From Lachnospiraceae bacterium UBA5899 (GTDB taxonomy: Bacteria; Bacillota; Clostridia; Lachnospirales; Lachnospiraceae), in the NCBI GenBank assembly GCA_002432425.1, contig DJEL01000038.1, positions 1-37,125 of the forward strand: a DNA stretch of 37,125 nucleotides, written 5' to 3'. This document shows, in pieces, positions 1-7,319 of the stretch. The notes under the pieces were generated by a model. The model worked only from the letters and a program-made list of their open reading frames with translations. It ran no database searches and was not told the origin of the DNA. A program made the translations under genes and the position numbers. Numbering within the stretch: the first letter of the stretch is position 1; each line of letters starts with the position of its first letter.

Positions 1-21
1 CCGATTCCCGTCAGCAGCTCT
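1..21 (+). tRNA. 3' end of a tRNA gene cut by the window edge (possibly tRNA-Thr)
   Basis: The first 21 bases look like the T-loop remainder, T-stem 3' strand (CCCGT) and acceptor 3' strand (CAGCAGC) plus a U discriminator. CCA is not encoded. The piece is followed at once by a terminator almost identical to the one behind the tRNA-Leu gene at 20158. A GCTGCTG-type acceptor with U73 recalls clostridial tRNA-Thr, but the anticodon lies outside the window, so the identity is a guess. Confidence 0.5.
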
Positions 22-25
22 AAGA

Positions 26-54
26 GACCCTTGATTTTATTCAAGGGTTTTTTG
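26..54 (+). terminator. Rho-independent terminator of the upstream tRNA
   Basis: A perfect 7-bp stem CCCTTGA/TCAAGGG (28-34 with 41-47) encloses a 6-nt loop and is followed by six T. The same stem recurs behind the tRNA-Leu gene at 20247-20264. Confidence 0.85.
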
Positions 55-123
55 TTTTATCTGCTTTCGACAGCAATGTGTGGAAGACAGTGCAAAATGC
101 ATACAGAAAGAAGGTTTTTTATC

Positions 124-1239
124 ATGACAAAAATAGACATTTTTTCGGGTTTCTTAGGTGCCGGCAAAACGACCCTGATTAAAAAGCTTTTAAAAGAAGC
201 TTTACATGATACCAAGGTGGTTTTAATTGAAAACGAGTTCGGCGAAATCGGTATCGACGGCGGTTTCTTAAAAGAATCCGGTATTGAAATCAAGGAAATG
301 AATTCCGGTTGTATCTGCTGTTCACTGGTAGGTGACTTCGGTACTTCCTTAAAGGAAGTTCTTTCCACCTATGCACCGGAACGGATTTTAATCGAGCCGT
401 CAGGCGTTGGCAAGCTTTCCGATGTGGTAAAGGCAGTTGACGATGTGGCAAAGGATATGGACGTTCAGGTCAACAGCGCCGTAGCCGTTGTGGATGCCAC
501 CAAGTGCAAAATGTATATCAAGAACTTCGGCGAATTTTTCTGCAACCAGATTGCCTGTGCCGGAACCATTATCTTAAGCAGAACCCAGAACATGAGCGAA
601 GATAAGCTTAAGACCTGCATCGATATGATAAGGGAGTACAACAAGGAAGCAACCATTATCACAACACCCTGGGATTCTTTACGGGGCGAGGATATCTTAA
701 AGACCATCGAAGGAGCGGACAAGCTGGAGGATATGATTCAGGCGTTGCTGGCAGAAGAGCATGAGCATGAACATGAGCATCACCATCACGATGATGACGA
801 TGAGTGCTGCCACCACGACCATCACCATCATGATGACGATGATGACGACGAGCATGAGCATCACCATCACCACAACGACGAGGAACATGAGCATCATCAT
901 CATGACCACGGTCCGGACTGCACATGCGGATGCCACGACCATGACCACCATCATCATCACCATGCAGATGAGGTGTTTACAAGCTGGGGCGAAGAAACCG
1001 CAAAGAAGTTTACAGCCGACGAAATCAAAGAGAAGCTTCACGCACTGGAAGACGGCTCTTACGGCATGATTCTCCGTGCAAAGGGTATGGTGCCCGCAGA
1101 GGACGGTACCTGGATTTACTTTGACTATGTACCCGGAGAAAGCGATATCCGCAGCGGTGCCGCACAGGTAACCGGTAAGCTCTGCGTTATCGGTTCCAAG
1201 ATTAACGAGGACAAGCTGGCAGACCTTTTTCTGAAATAA
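124..1239 (+). CDS. CobW/G3E-family GTPase with a His/Asp-rich metal-binding segment
   Basis: A 371-aa P-loop GTPase of the G3E (CobW/COG0523) family. Members of this family deliver or allocate metal ions, often zinc, in the cytosol. The Walker A motif GFLGAGKT is at residues 9-16 and the family signature CxCC metal site (GCICC) at 62-66. A low-complexity segment at about residues 211-283 carries roughly 33 His with many Asp/Glu and several Cys, which suggests metal storage or sensing. A CobW C-terminal domain follows. I chose the ATG at 124, preceded by AAGAAGG, over an in-frame upstream ATG at 31 that lies inside the tRNA terminator. The next two genes are a second G3E GTPase and a ZIP transporter, which supports a role in zinc homeostasis. 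No Zur box was recognised upstream. Family assignment is firm; the metal is inferred. Confidence 0.93.
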   Translation: MTKIDIFSGFLGAGKTTLIKKLLKEALHDTKVVLIENEFGEIGIDGGFLKESGIEIKEMNSGCICCSLVGDFGTSLKEVLSTYAPERILIEPSGVGKLSDVVKAVDDVAKDMDVQVNSAVAVVDATKCKMYIKNFGEFFCNQIACAGTIILSRTQNMSEDKLKTCIDMIREYNKEATIITTPWDSLRGEDILKTIEGADKLEDMIQALLAEEHEHEHEHHHHDDDDECCHHDHHHHDDDDDDEHEHHHHHNDEEHEHHHHDHGPDCTCGCHDHDHHHHHHADEVFTSWGEETAKKFTADEIKEKLHALEDGSYGMILRAKGMVPAEDGTWIYFDYVPGESDIRSGAAQVTGKLCVIGSKINEDKLADLFLK

Positions 1240-1262
1240 ATGCGTTAACAAGACAAGTAAGG

Positions 1263-1292
1263 GATACCTGTCGGTGAAAGCCGGCAGGTATC
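1263..1292 (+). repeat. 12-bp inverted repeat (hairpin) between the two GTPase genes
   Basis: The arms at 1263-1274 and 1281-1292 pair over 12 bp with one G-U wobble and a 6-nt loop. There is no proper T-tract behind it, and the AAGGAG ribosome site of the next gene begins 8 nt later. It could be an mRNA processing or stability element, or a weak attenuator. Confidence 0.7.
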
Positions 1293-1316
1293 TTGAGATA
1301 AGGAGACCTGACAAGT

Positions 1317-2246
1317 ATGAAACCCGTATATATGATTAACGGCTTTTTGGAAAGCGGCAAAACACAGTTTATTTCCTACACATTGGGACAGCCCTATTTC
1401 CAGAGCAGAGAAACAACCCTGCTTATCCTATGTGAGGAAGGTGTGGAAGAATATGATGAAAAGCTTTTGAAAAAAAGTCACACGGTAATGGAAGTTATTG
1501 AAAATGAAGAAGATTTCACCCCGGAATATCTGACGGAGTTGGAGAAGAAGCACAAACCGGGCAGAATTATCATAGAATATAATGGCATGTGGAATATCCG
1601 CAATACGAAGCTACCCAGAACATGGCGTATTGAGCAGCAGATTACCACCATTGACGGCTCCACATTCCCCATGTACTATACCAACATGCGTTCCCAGCTT
1701 GCGGAAATGGTGAGAAATTCCGAAATGATTATCATGAACCGCTGTGACGGCGTGCAGGACTTAAACACGTATAAGAGAAACATTAAAGCGGTAAATCCCA
1801 AGGCAGATGTTATTTTTGAAGATGCCAACGGAGAAATCACGGATATCTTAGAGGATGACCTTCCTTACGATTTATCCGCAGATGTGCTGAAACTGGACGA
1901 TAACGGATACGGTATCTGGTTTCTGGATATTATGGACCATCCGGAACGATACGAAGGAAAGACCATCGAGTTCCTTGCCATGGTTTTGAAACCTAAGGAT
2001 TTTCCCAAGAATTATTTTGTACCCGGCCGTATGGCAATGACCTGCTGTGCAGAAGACATTTCCTTCTTAGGCTATGCCTGTGAATACGAAGGAGCAGATG
2101 CCCTGAAGCAGAAGGAATGGGTTAAGGTAAAAGCAGTGGTACACAGAAAATACTGGGCGGATTACCAGGGAGAAGGACCTGTGCTGACGGCTGTCAGCGT
2201 GGAAAAGGCAAAGGCGCCTAAGAAAGAGGTCATCAGTTTTAATTAA
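1317..2246 (+). CDS. G3E (CobW-like) GTPase fused to a DUF1980/YcgQ-C-like domain
   Basis: A 309-aa protein. The N-terminal P-loop domain has a Walker A motif GFLESGKT at 9-16 and a G4-like NRCD at 141-144, but no CxCC zinc motif. The C-terminal part, about residues 210-305, resembles the C-terminal domain of TIGR03943/YcgQ proteins: YEGKTIEF (212-219), then FVPGRMAMTCCAEDISFLG (234-252), then WVKV (268-271). TIGR03943/YcgQ proteins are putative permease subunits often found beside CobW proteins. The cytosolic fusion lacks membrane segments. AAGGAG at 1300-1305 precedes the ATG. It is co-directional with the His-rich GTPase before it and the ZIP transporter after it, so a metal-related role is likely. 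The exact role is unknown. Confidence 0.85.
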   Translation: MKPVYMINGFLESGKTQFISYTLGQPYFQSRETTLLILCEEGVEEYDEKLLKKSHTVMEVIENEEDFTPEYLTELEKKHKPGRIIIEYNGMWNIRNTKLPRTWRIEQQITTIDGSTFPMYYTNMRSQLAEMVRNSEMIIMNRCDGVQDLNTYKRNIKAVNPKADVIFEDANGEITDILEDDLPYDLSADVLKLDDNGYGIWFLDIMDHPERYEGKTIEFLAMVLKPKDFPKNYFVPGRMAMTCCAEDISFLGYACEYEGADALKQKEWVKVKAVVHRKYWADYQGEGPVLTAVSVEKAKAPKKEVISFN

Positions 2247-2260
2247 GGATAGGAGGAAAA

Positions 2261-3052
2261 ATGAATACTTTTATACTGGCACTGGAAGGTACCGGTTTTG
2301 CGTGGCTTATGACGACATTGGGAGCAACAGTGGTTTTCTTTTTCGCAAAGACCATGAAAGAGTCTGTTCACAAGGCTTTTCTGGGATTTGCAGCGGGAGT
2401 CATGATAGCGGCAGGTGTATGGTCACTTCTGATTCCGTCTATTGAACAGGCAGAAGAAAACGGCAGTATCGGATGGATTCCGGCAGCGGGAGGCTTCGTG
2501 CTGGGAGCCATTTTCCTACTTCTGATGGATGTACTCATTCCCCATCTTCATATAGGGGAAACGAAAGCGGAAGGTCCCCATACGTCCCTGGGACGGACCA
2601 CACTTATGGTGTTTGCGGTAACCCTGCACAACATTCCGGAAGGAATGGCAATGGGGCTTGCATTTGCCAATGCGGGCATTAACGGAGGAACGGCGGCGGA
2701 TTATGCGGCGGCGTTTGCACTGGCTATCGGTATCGGTATCCAGAACTTCCCGGAGGGCGCGGCGATTTCCCTGCCTTTGAAAAAGGAAGGCACATCTTCT
2801 TTCCGGGCATTCCTGTACGGATGCCTTTCCGGCATTGTGGAACCGATTTTCGGCATTCTGACGGTGTTCCTGGCAGGAGTACTGGTTCCCTTCATGCCGT
2901 GGCTTTTATCCTTTGCAGCAGGCGCCATGATGTATGTGGTGGTGGAAGAACTGATTCCCGAAGCGCATCTGGGCGAACATTCCCATGCGGGCACGCTGGG
3001 CGTACTGGTGGGATTTCTTTTAATGATGATTTTGGATGTGGCACTCGGATAA
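2261..3052 (+). CDS. ZIP-family metal transporter (GufA/ZupT type)
   Basis: A 263-aa integral membrane protein with about eight hydrophobic segments. It carries the two ZIP metal-site helices: HNIPEGMAMG (TM4, residues 123-132) and QNFPEGAAIS (TM5, 161-170). The family moves divalent cations, mainly zinc, into the cytoplasm. A His-bearing loop (HLHIGE, 95-100) may present metal. Translation starts at an ATG behind AGGAGG, only 14 nt after the GTPase-fusion gene, so the three genes very likely form one transcript for metal import and intracellular delivery. Substrate specificity cannot be read from the sequence. Confidence 0.93.
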   Translation: MNTFILALEGTGFAWLMTTLGATVVFFFAKTMKESVHKAFLGFAAGVMIAAGVWSLLIPSIEQAEENGSIGWIPAAGGFVLGAIFLLLMDVLIPHLHIGETKAEGPHTSLGRTTLMVFAVTLHNIPEGMAMGLAFANAGINGGTAADYAAAFALAIGIGIQNFPEGAAISLPLKKEGTSSFRAFLYGCLSGIVEPIFGILTVFLAGVLVPFMPWLLSFAAGAMMYVVVEELIPEAHLGEHSHAGTLGVLVGFLLMMILDVALG

Positions 3053-3109
3053 GGCAGAATGAGAATTACCCGGCGAAAACAGCATGCCGGAGAGAAAACA
3101 AGGATTACT

Positions 3110-3880
3110 ATGGCATTTCAATCAGACAAAGAGGAGCAGCAGTTTCGCAACAGGCTGCGCGACCTTGCGAATAAATCCTATCAGCAGAATATTTATACCT
3201 TCAGCGCGTTTCTGGGGCTTTCGGAAATATCGGTTTACGAGCAGATGAAAAAAGAAATTTCCTTTGCGCATCCGATGCTTTACGGCGGTTATGAAATGGC
3301 GGAAAGGCAGATGGTGCGGTTTGGTTCCCGGGAGGAATTCGGTTATGAGGAAGAGTTCCCCATTACCTGCATTCATGTGACGCCGCTTCTGGCAAAGTTT
3401 GCGGATAAACTTTCCCACCGGGATTTTCTCGGTGCCCTGATGAATTTGGGAATGGAGAGAAGCTGCATCGGAGACATCCGGACCGGAGAAAAAGAAGGAT
3501 ATATTTTCTGCATCCGTTCCATGGCGGATTTTATCTGTGAAAATCTTCTGCAGATTAAGCATACCCATGTGAAATGTGAAAAAACAGACCTTACGGTGAA
3601 CTTTTCCTTTGAAGAGCCGGGTGAGCAGGAGGTGCTTGTAAGCTCCCTGCGCCTGGACGGCTGTATTTCCAGGCTATGCAATCTGTCCAGAAGCGAAAGC
3701 CTGCAGATGTTTGCTTCAGGCAGGGTCTTTGTGAACGGCAGGCTGACGGAAAACAACAGCAGGCTTCTTGCCGTGGGGGATGTGGTCAACGTAAGAGGAT
3801 TCGGCAAATTTATTTTTGCGGAAGAAAAATACACAACGAAAAAAGGTAAGCTCTGTCTAAAGTTTGAGACATTTACCTGA
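3110..3880 (+). CDS. ylmH: YlmH/RqcP2-family S4-domain RNA-binding protein
   Basis: A 256-aa protein with the YlmH fold and a C-terminal S4 RNA-binding domain (from about residue 185: RLDGCISRLCNLSRSESLQM, then GRVFVNGR). YlmH proteins act on stalled 50S-peptidyl-tRNA complexes in ribosome quality control, and the gene usually sits near cell-division loci in Firmicutes. I prefer the ATG at 3110 (AAGGA, 5-nt spacer), which gives a normal N-terminus. An in-frame ATG at 3059 would add 17 basic residues and is the alternative. It follows the ZIP gene closely and may be co-transcribed, though a functional link to metals is not evident. Confidence 0.85.
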   Translation: MAFQSDKEEQQFRNRLRDLANKSYQQNIYTFSAFLGLSEISVYEQMKKEISFAHPMLYGGYEMAERQMVRFGSREEFGYEEEFPITCIHVTPLLAKFADKLSHRDFLGALMNLGMERSCIGDIRTGEKEGYIFCIRSMADFICENLLQIKHTHVKCEKTDLTVNFSFEEPGEQEVLVSSLRLDGCISRLCNLSRSESLQMFASGRVFVNGRLTENNSRLLAVGDVVNVRGFGKFIFAEEKYTTKKGKLCLKFETFT

Positions 3881-3893
3881 TGGGAGAGATTTT

Positions 3894-4934
3894 ATGTATT
3901 CTTACACAATCATTCAATGGCTGTTTTTCTTTTATTTTTATTGTTTCTTCGGCTGGTGCTTTGAGTCGTGCTATGTGTCCTTAAAGTCAAAACGCTGGGT
4001 AAACAGAGGTTTTATGAAGGGACCTTTCCTGCCGCTGTACGGCAGCGGGGCTATTCTGCTTCTGGTGGTCTCGAAGCCTTTTATCGGACATTGGTGGGCG
4101 GTCTATATTGCCGGATGCATCGGCGCCACCACACTGGAGTATTTTACCGGCGTGGCGATGGAAGCGCTGTTCAAGGTAAGGTACTGGGATTATTCCAATC
4201 AGCCTTTTAACTTTCAGGGGCATATCTGTCTCGGCTGTTCCCTTGCCTGGGGCGGTCTTACCCTGCTTATGAATTATGTCATCCACAAGCCGGTGGAAAA
4301 ACTGGTGCTGGCAATTCCGAACAATATACTGACGATAGCCACCCTGCTTCTTACCTGTTATATTGTGTGGGATTTTGCTCTTTCCTTCAAGGCAGCTCTC
4401 GATTTGCGGGATGTGCTGGTTTCTATGGAGAAGCTCAAAGGCGAAATGCAACGTATCCAGAAGAGAGCCGAGGTTATTGCCGCAGTAGCGGGAGAGGATT
4501 GGGCGGAACGCAAGGAAGCTATGGCGGAAAATGCGGAGCGCAGAAAAGAAGCCTTTGCGGAAACGGTTGACCAGAAGAAGCAGGCGTTTGCTGAGAGCAT
4601 TGGACAGAAAAAGGCGGCATTTGCCGAGAGCATGGGTCAGAAAAAGATGGCATTTGCCGAGAGTATGGCAAGCATCGAAAAGAGCTTTGCAGCCATTAAG
4701 GAAAACCTGCGTCAGAAATCCGAGCAGTATTCCCAGGACGACAGAGAGGAAATTATGGATTTACAGGCGCAGTACAAGATTAACGCCGCCCAGCATGAAA
4801 GCATGCGCAACAACAAGGTATTAGCGAAGATATTCAGGAACAACCCGACCATGAAGTCCAAGTTATACGACGAGGATTTACAGGAGCTGCAAAAAGAAGG
4901 CTGGCTGGGTAAGAAAAAAGATAGCGAAAAGTAA
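3894..4934 (+). CDS. CmpB-like (PF06541) membrane protein with a hendecad-repeat coiled-coil tail
   Basis: A 346-aa protein. Residues 1-160 form about five membrane segments with the PF06541 signature (FGWCFES at 19-25, MKGPFLPLYGSG at 41-52, LEYFTGVAME at 81-90, WDYSNQPFNFQG at 98-109). This family is annotated as putative ABC-transporter permease, but no transport role is proven. The cytoplasmic tail contains six consecutive 11-residue repeats (residues 205-270, consensus QKKxAFAESMG), expected to form a long right-handed coiled coil, followed by a basic end. GGGAGAG precedes the ATG at 3894. The upstream in-frame ATG at 3864 overlaps ylmH and lacks support. A terminator follows at once. 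A paralogue without the tail lies at 7726-8181. Confidence 0.85.
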   Translation: MYSYTIIQWLFFFYFYCFFGWCFESCYVSLKSKRWVNRGFMKGPFLPLYGSGAILLLVVSKPFIGHWWAVYIAGCIGATTLEYFTGVAMEALFKVRYWDYSNQPFNFQGHICLGCSLAWGGLTLLMNYVIHKPVEKLVLAIPNNILTIATLLLTCYIVWDFALSFKAALDLRDVLVSMEKLKGEMQRIQKRAEVIAAVAGEDWAERKEAMAENAERRKEAFAETVDQKKQAFAESIGQKKAAFAESMGQKKMAFAESMASIEKSFAAIKENLRQKSEQYSQDDREEIMDLQAQYKINAAQHESMRNNKVLAKIFRNNPTMKSKLYDEDLQELQKEGWLGKKKDSEK

Positions 4935-4956
4935 AGTAAGAAAAAAGATAACAAGC

Positions 4957-4991
4957 AAAAAGGAGATACCCGGGTAGGCATCTCCTTTTTT
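4957..4991. terminator. Bidirectional Rho-independent terminator
   Basis: AGGAGAT at 4961-4967 pairs with ATCTCCT at 4980-4986, extended inward past one mismatch. It is flanked by A-rich sequence on the left and T6 on the right, so it can end both the CmpB-like gene (+) and pyrI (-). Confidence 0.85.
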
Positions 4992-5030
4992 ACGGTTACC
5001 GTTTTTATGTGGTTTTTCTTTTCGGCTTTA

Positions 5031-5465
5031 TTACAGTTTCTTTCGGTCTGCTTTTTCTTCACAGTATTTGCAGCGGTAAATTTCTTTTTCCTCGTCCGCC
5101 AGAACAAAGATGTGGGGCAGCCCCTGCTCGATGGAGGTAATGCAACGGGGATTTCTGCAGTGGATGACATTGGTAATGGTCTTGGGAAGAACCAGTTCCT
5201 TTTTGTCCACGATTTCGCCGTCCTTGATAACGTTTACGGTGATGTTGTGGTCTATGAATGCCAGAACATCCAGGTCAAGCTGGTTGATGTCGCATTCCAC
5301 TTTAAGGATGTCCTTTTTGCCCATTTTGTTGCTGCGGGCATTTTTGATAATGGCAACGGTACAGTCTAATTTGCCGAGCTGCAGGTTTTTGTAAATATCC
5401 ATGCTCTTGCCGGCTTCGATATGGTCCAGTACAAATCCTTCTTCAATCTTTCCTACGTTTAACAT
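5031..5465 (-). CDS. pyrI: Aspartate carbamoyltransferase regulatory subunit
   Basis: A 144-aa PyrI. It binds nucleotide effectors and tethers catalytic trimers in class B aspartate transcarbamoylase. The N-terminal allosteric domain ends near residue 97. The C-terminal zinc ribbon has the four Cys ligands C103, C108, C132 and C135 (CRNPRC, CKYC). It lies 73 bp downstream of pyrB on the same strand, giving the usual pyrBI order, and the gap holds a strong hairpin. It is followed by the bidirectional terminator at 4957-4991. Assignment is firm. Confidence 0.96.
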   Translation of the reverse strand: MLNVGKIEEGFVLDHIEAGKSMDIYKNLQLGKLDCTVAIIKNARSNKMGKKDILKVECDINQLDLDVLAFIDHNITVNVIKDGEIVDKKELVLPKTITNVIHCRNPRCITSIEQGLPHIFVLADEEKEIYRCKYCEEKADRKKL

Positions 5466-5520
5466 ATAATTTATATTCCTTTCATAGCCTGCAAACTTTG
5501 GGCCGCAGGCACAAATTTGC

Positions 5521-5544
5521 GTGTGAAAAATTTATTTTTCACAC
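5521..5544 (-). repeat. 10-bp perfect inverted repeat between pyrB and pyrI
   Basis: Arms at 5521-5530 and 5535-5544 (GTGTGAAAAA type) with a 4-nt loop. It overlaps the pyrB TGA stop (5539-5541). The arm core GTGTGAAA/TTTCACAC reappears in the iorA leader at 12464-12485. Between this element and pyrI lies a further imperfect palindrome (GCCTGC at 5487-5492, GCAGGC at 5505-5510). Confidence 0.75.
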
Positions 5545-6456
5545 TTCTCCTTTTTCTAAGAGTGTTAAAATCAGCGCCATTCTTACATAGACGCCATATT
5601 GTACCTGTTTGAAATAAGCGGCTCTGGGGTCGTCGTCGATTTCTACGGAAATCTCATTGACACGGGGCAGGGGATGCAAAATCAGCATGTCCGGTCCGGC
5701 ATATCCCATTTTAGCCTTGTCCAGGATGTAGAAATCTTTCAGACGGACATAATCTTCTTCGTTGAAGAAACGTTCCTTCTGCACGCGGGTCATATATAAA
5801 ATATCCAGGGAAGGCATCACATTTTCCAGACGGATGACTTCTTCGTAAGGGATGTTTTTCTCTTTTAACATATCCGTGATGTAGTCGGGCACACGGAGTT
5901 CTTCGGGAGAGATGAAGATAAACCGGACATTTTCATAGCGCACCAGGGCACGGATTAAGGAGTGCACGGTACGTCCGAATTTTAAGTCGCCGCAAAGACC
6001 GATGGTCATGTTGTCCAGACGGTGCTTCAGGCTGCGGATGGTAAGTAAATCTGTCAGAGTCTGGGTGGGATGCTGATGACCGCCGTCGCCGGCATTGATA
6101 ACCGGGATACCGGATTTTTCGGCAGCTACCATAGGCGCACCCTCCTTGGGATGACGCATGGCGCAGATATCGGCAAAGCAGGAGATAACGCGGATGGTAT
6201 CGGATACGCTTTCTCCCTTGGAAGCGGAAGAGTTGGCGGCATCGGAGAAGCCGAGCACCTTTCCGCCCAGATGAATCATGGCGGACTCAAAGCTTAAACG
6301 GGTACGGGTGCTGGGCTCGTAAAAGCAGGTAGCAAGTACCTTGCCGTCACAGGCATGAGCATATTTTTCGGGGGAGGCTTCGATGTCCTCCGCCAAATCA
6401 AACAGCTTGTCCAATTCTTCCACGGAAAAATCCAGTGGGCTCATTAAATGTCTCAT
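5539..6456 (-). CDS. pyrB: Aspartate carbamoyltransferase catalytic subunit
   Basis: A 305-aa PyrB that condenses carbamoyl phosphate with aspartate, the committed step of pyrimidine synthesis. The carbamoyl-phosphate loop STRTR is at residues 49-53, followed by the HQHPTQTLTDLL motif and the C-terminal HPLPRV loop. The ATG at 6456 follows GAGG with an 8-nt spacer; a second in-frame ATG four codons later is possible. It is paired with pyrI. Its substrate is supplied by carAB at 25614-30009 in the same window. The leader carries two copies of a palindromic repeat (6470-6518). I saw no PyrR-type attenuator. Confidence 0.96.
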   Translation of the reverse strand: MRHLMSPLDFSVEELDKLFDLAEDIEASPEKYAHACDGKVLATCFYEPSTRTRLSFESAMIHLGGKVLGFSDAANSSASKGESVSDTIRVISCFADICAMRHPKEGAPMVAAEKSGIPVINAGDGGHQHPTQTLTDLLTIRSLKHRLDNMTIGLCGDLKFGRTVHSLIRALVRYENVRFIFISPEELRVPDYITDMLKEKNIPYEEVIRLENVMPSLDILYMTRVQKERFFNEEDYVRLKDFYILDKAKMGYAGPDMLILHPLPRVNEISVEIDDDPRAAYFKQVQYGVYVRMALILTLLEKGEV

Positions 6457-6469
6457 TCTTTTTCCTCAC

Positions 6470-6518
6470 ATTCTGCCGCAGATGCGGCGCATTGTATTTA
6501 TTCTGCCACGGATGCGGC
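6470..6518. repeat. Two direct copies of a palindromic repeat in the pyrB leader
   Basis: Two units of the form ATTCTGCC-N4-ATGCGGC start at 6470 and 6500, a 30-bp period. The first core (6475-6488) is an almost perfect palindrome, GCCGCA-GA-TGCGGC; the second is a degenerate copy. They lie between the nitroreductase terminator and the pyrB ribosome site, so they would fold in the pyrB 5' leader or serve as an operator. Confidence 0.65.
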
Positions 6519-6537
6519 ATGAAATATTGCGAAAGAC

Positions 6538-6573
6538 CCAAAAAAAATCGAAGAGGAAAACTCTTCGATTTTA
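6538..6573 (-). terminator. Terminator of the nitroreductase gene
   Basis: A 12-bp perfect stem (6544-6555 with 6561-6572, AAAATCGAAGAG type) with a 5-nt loop. Read on the minus strand it ends in a T7 tract. It separates the nitroreductase from pyrB. Confidence 0.88.
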
Positions 6574-6579
6574 ATGTAT

Positions 6580-7119
6580 TTATTTGAATGATAATAATTC
6601 CTCCACGCTCTTGCGTTTGGGAGCGATAGGACTTTCAGCGGGATATCCGATGGGAATTAAAGCAACCAATTCTCTTTCTTCGGGAATTTCCAAAAGAGAA
6701 GCGGCTTTGGCTTCATCAAAAATTCCCATAATTACGGTACCGAGTCCCTGCTCGTAAGCTGCTAAACAAAAAGCTTCGGAAGCAACACCGGCGTCAAACA
6801 TCTGCCAGCCGCCTTCCTTGGGAGTGGAATAGGAACCGTCACGTTCAAATCCGCTGCGGTTTTTAATGAAAGTAACAGCAATCAGCATGGGAGCATTTTT
6901 GATAATCTCACCATTTTTTGCATAAGCACTGGTACATTCATCGGCGATTTTGTCTTTCAGCTCGCCTTCCACTGCAATATAACGGGTAATCTGTGTATGC
7001 TTCCAACTGGGAGCATAAGAAGCGGTTTCTACAATATCTGCAATCACATCTTTGGAAACGGGAGTATCTGCAAACTTACGAATACTTCTGCGTCCTTTGA
7101 TACATTCCTTAGCTGTCAC
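6580..7119 (-). CDS. Nitroreductase-family FMN-dependent oxidoreductase
   Basis: A 179-aa protein of the nitroreductase fold. The N-terminal FMN-phosphate motif RRSIRKF is at residues 10-16, ASYAPSWKH at 33-41, and the C-terminal IGYPAE is also present. The family catalyses NAD(P)H-dependent reductions with varied substrates; the physiological one cannot be named here. Translation starts at GTG (7119) with a strong AAGGAGG 8 nt away. A consensus promoter lies at 7149-7177 and a terminator at 6538-6573, so it is a single-gene unit. Confidence 0.9.
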   Translation of the reverse strand: MTAKECIKGRRSIRKFADTPVSKDVIADIVETASYAPSWKHTQITRYIAVEGELKDKIADECTSAYAKNGEIIKNAPMLIAVTFIKNRSGFERDGSYSTPKEGGWQMFDAGVASEAFCLAAYEQGLGTVIMGIFDEAKAASLLEIPEERELVALIPIGYPAESPIAPKRKSVEELLSFK

Positions 7120-7148
7120 GATATCATCCTCCTTTTCAGATTTTTAAC

Positions 7149-7177
7149 ATTGTAACACAAAGGGAGGGGCGATGCAA
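7149..7177 (-). promoter_or_regulatory. SigA-type promoter of the nitroreductase
   Basis: On the minus strand TTGCAT (7177-7172) and TACAAT (7154-7149) are separated by 17 nt, about 30 nt upstream of the GTG start. Confidence 0.75.
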
Positions 7178-7237
7178 TTAGTCTTTTGGGGATTTCGAAA
7201 AATATTTCGGAAAATAATTTTCCTTGCGGCAATAGCC

Positions 7238-7266
7238 TTGCATAATATCCTCTTTTCACGTATAAT
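7238..7266 (+). promoter_or_regulatory. SigA-type promoter of the PH-domain gene
   Basis: TTGCAT (7238-7243), a 17-nt spacer and a perfect TATAAT (7261-7266), about 54 nt upstream of the ATG at 7320. A second TATAAT occurs at 7273-7278 without a good -35. Confidence 0.75.
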
Positions 7267-7319
7267 CTTCTTTATAATATTGATATTGTGTACAAAAGGA
7301 AAGGGAAGGTATTACGGAT

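Noticed and set aside
761..966. Simple CAT/GAT repeat as a possible CRISPR or satellite array
   Set aside because: It codes in frame for the metal-binding His/Asp segment and has no regular repeat-spacer unit.
697..1314. Long minus-strand open frame of 205 codons opposite the first GTPase
   Set aside because: It is the antisense of the His/Asp-rich repeat (CAT/GAT codons read as Met/Val), with no ribosome site and low-complexity translation. The plus-strand gene has clear domains.
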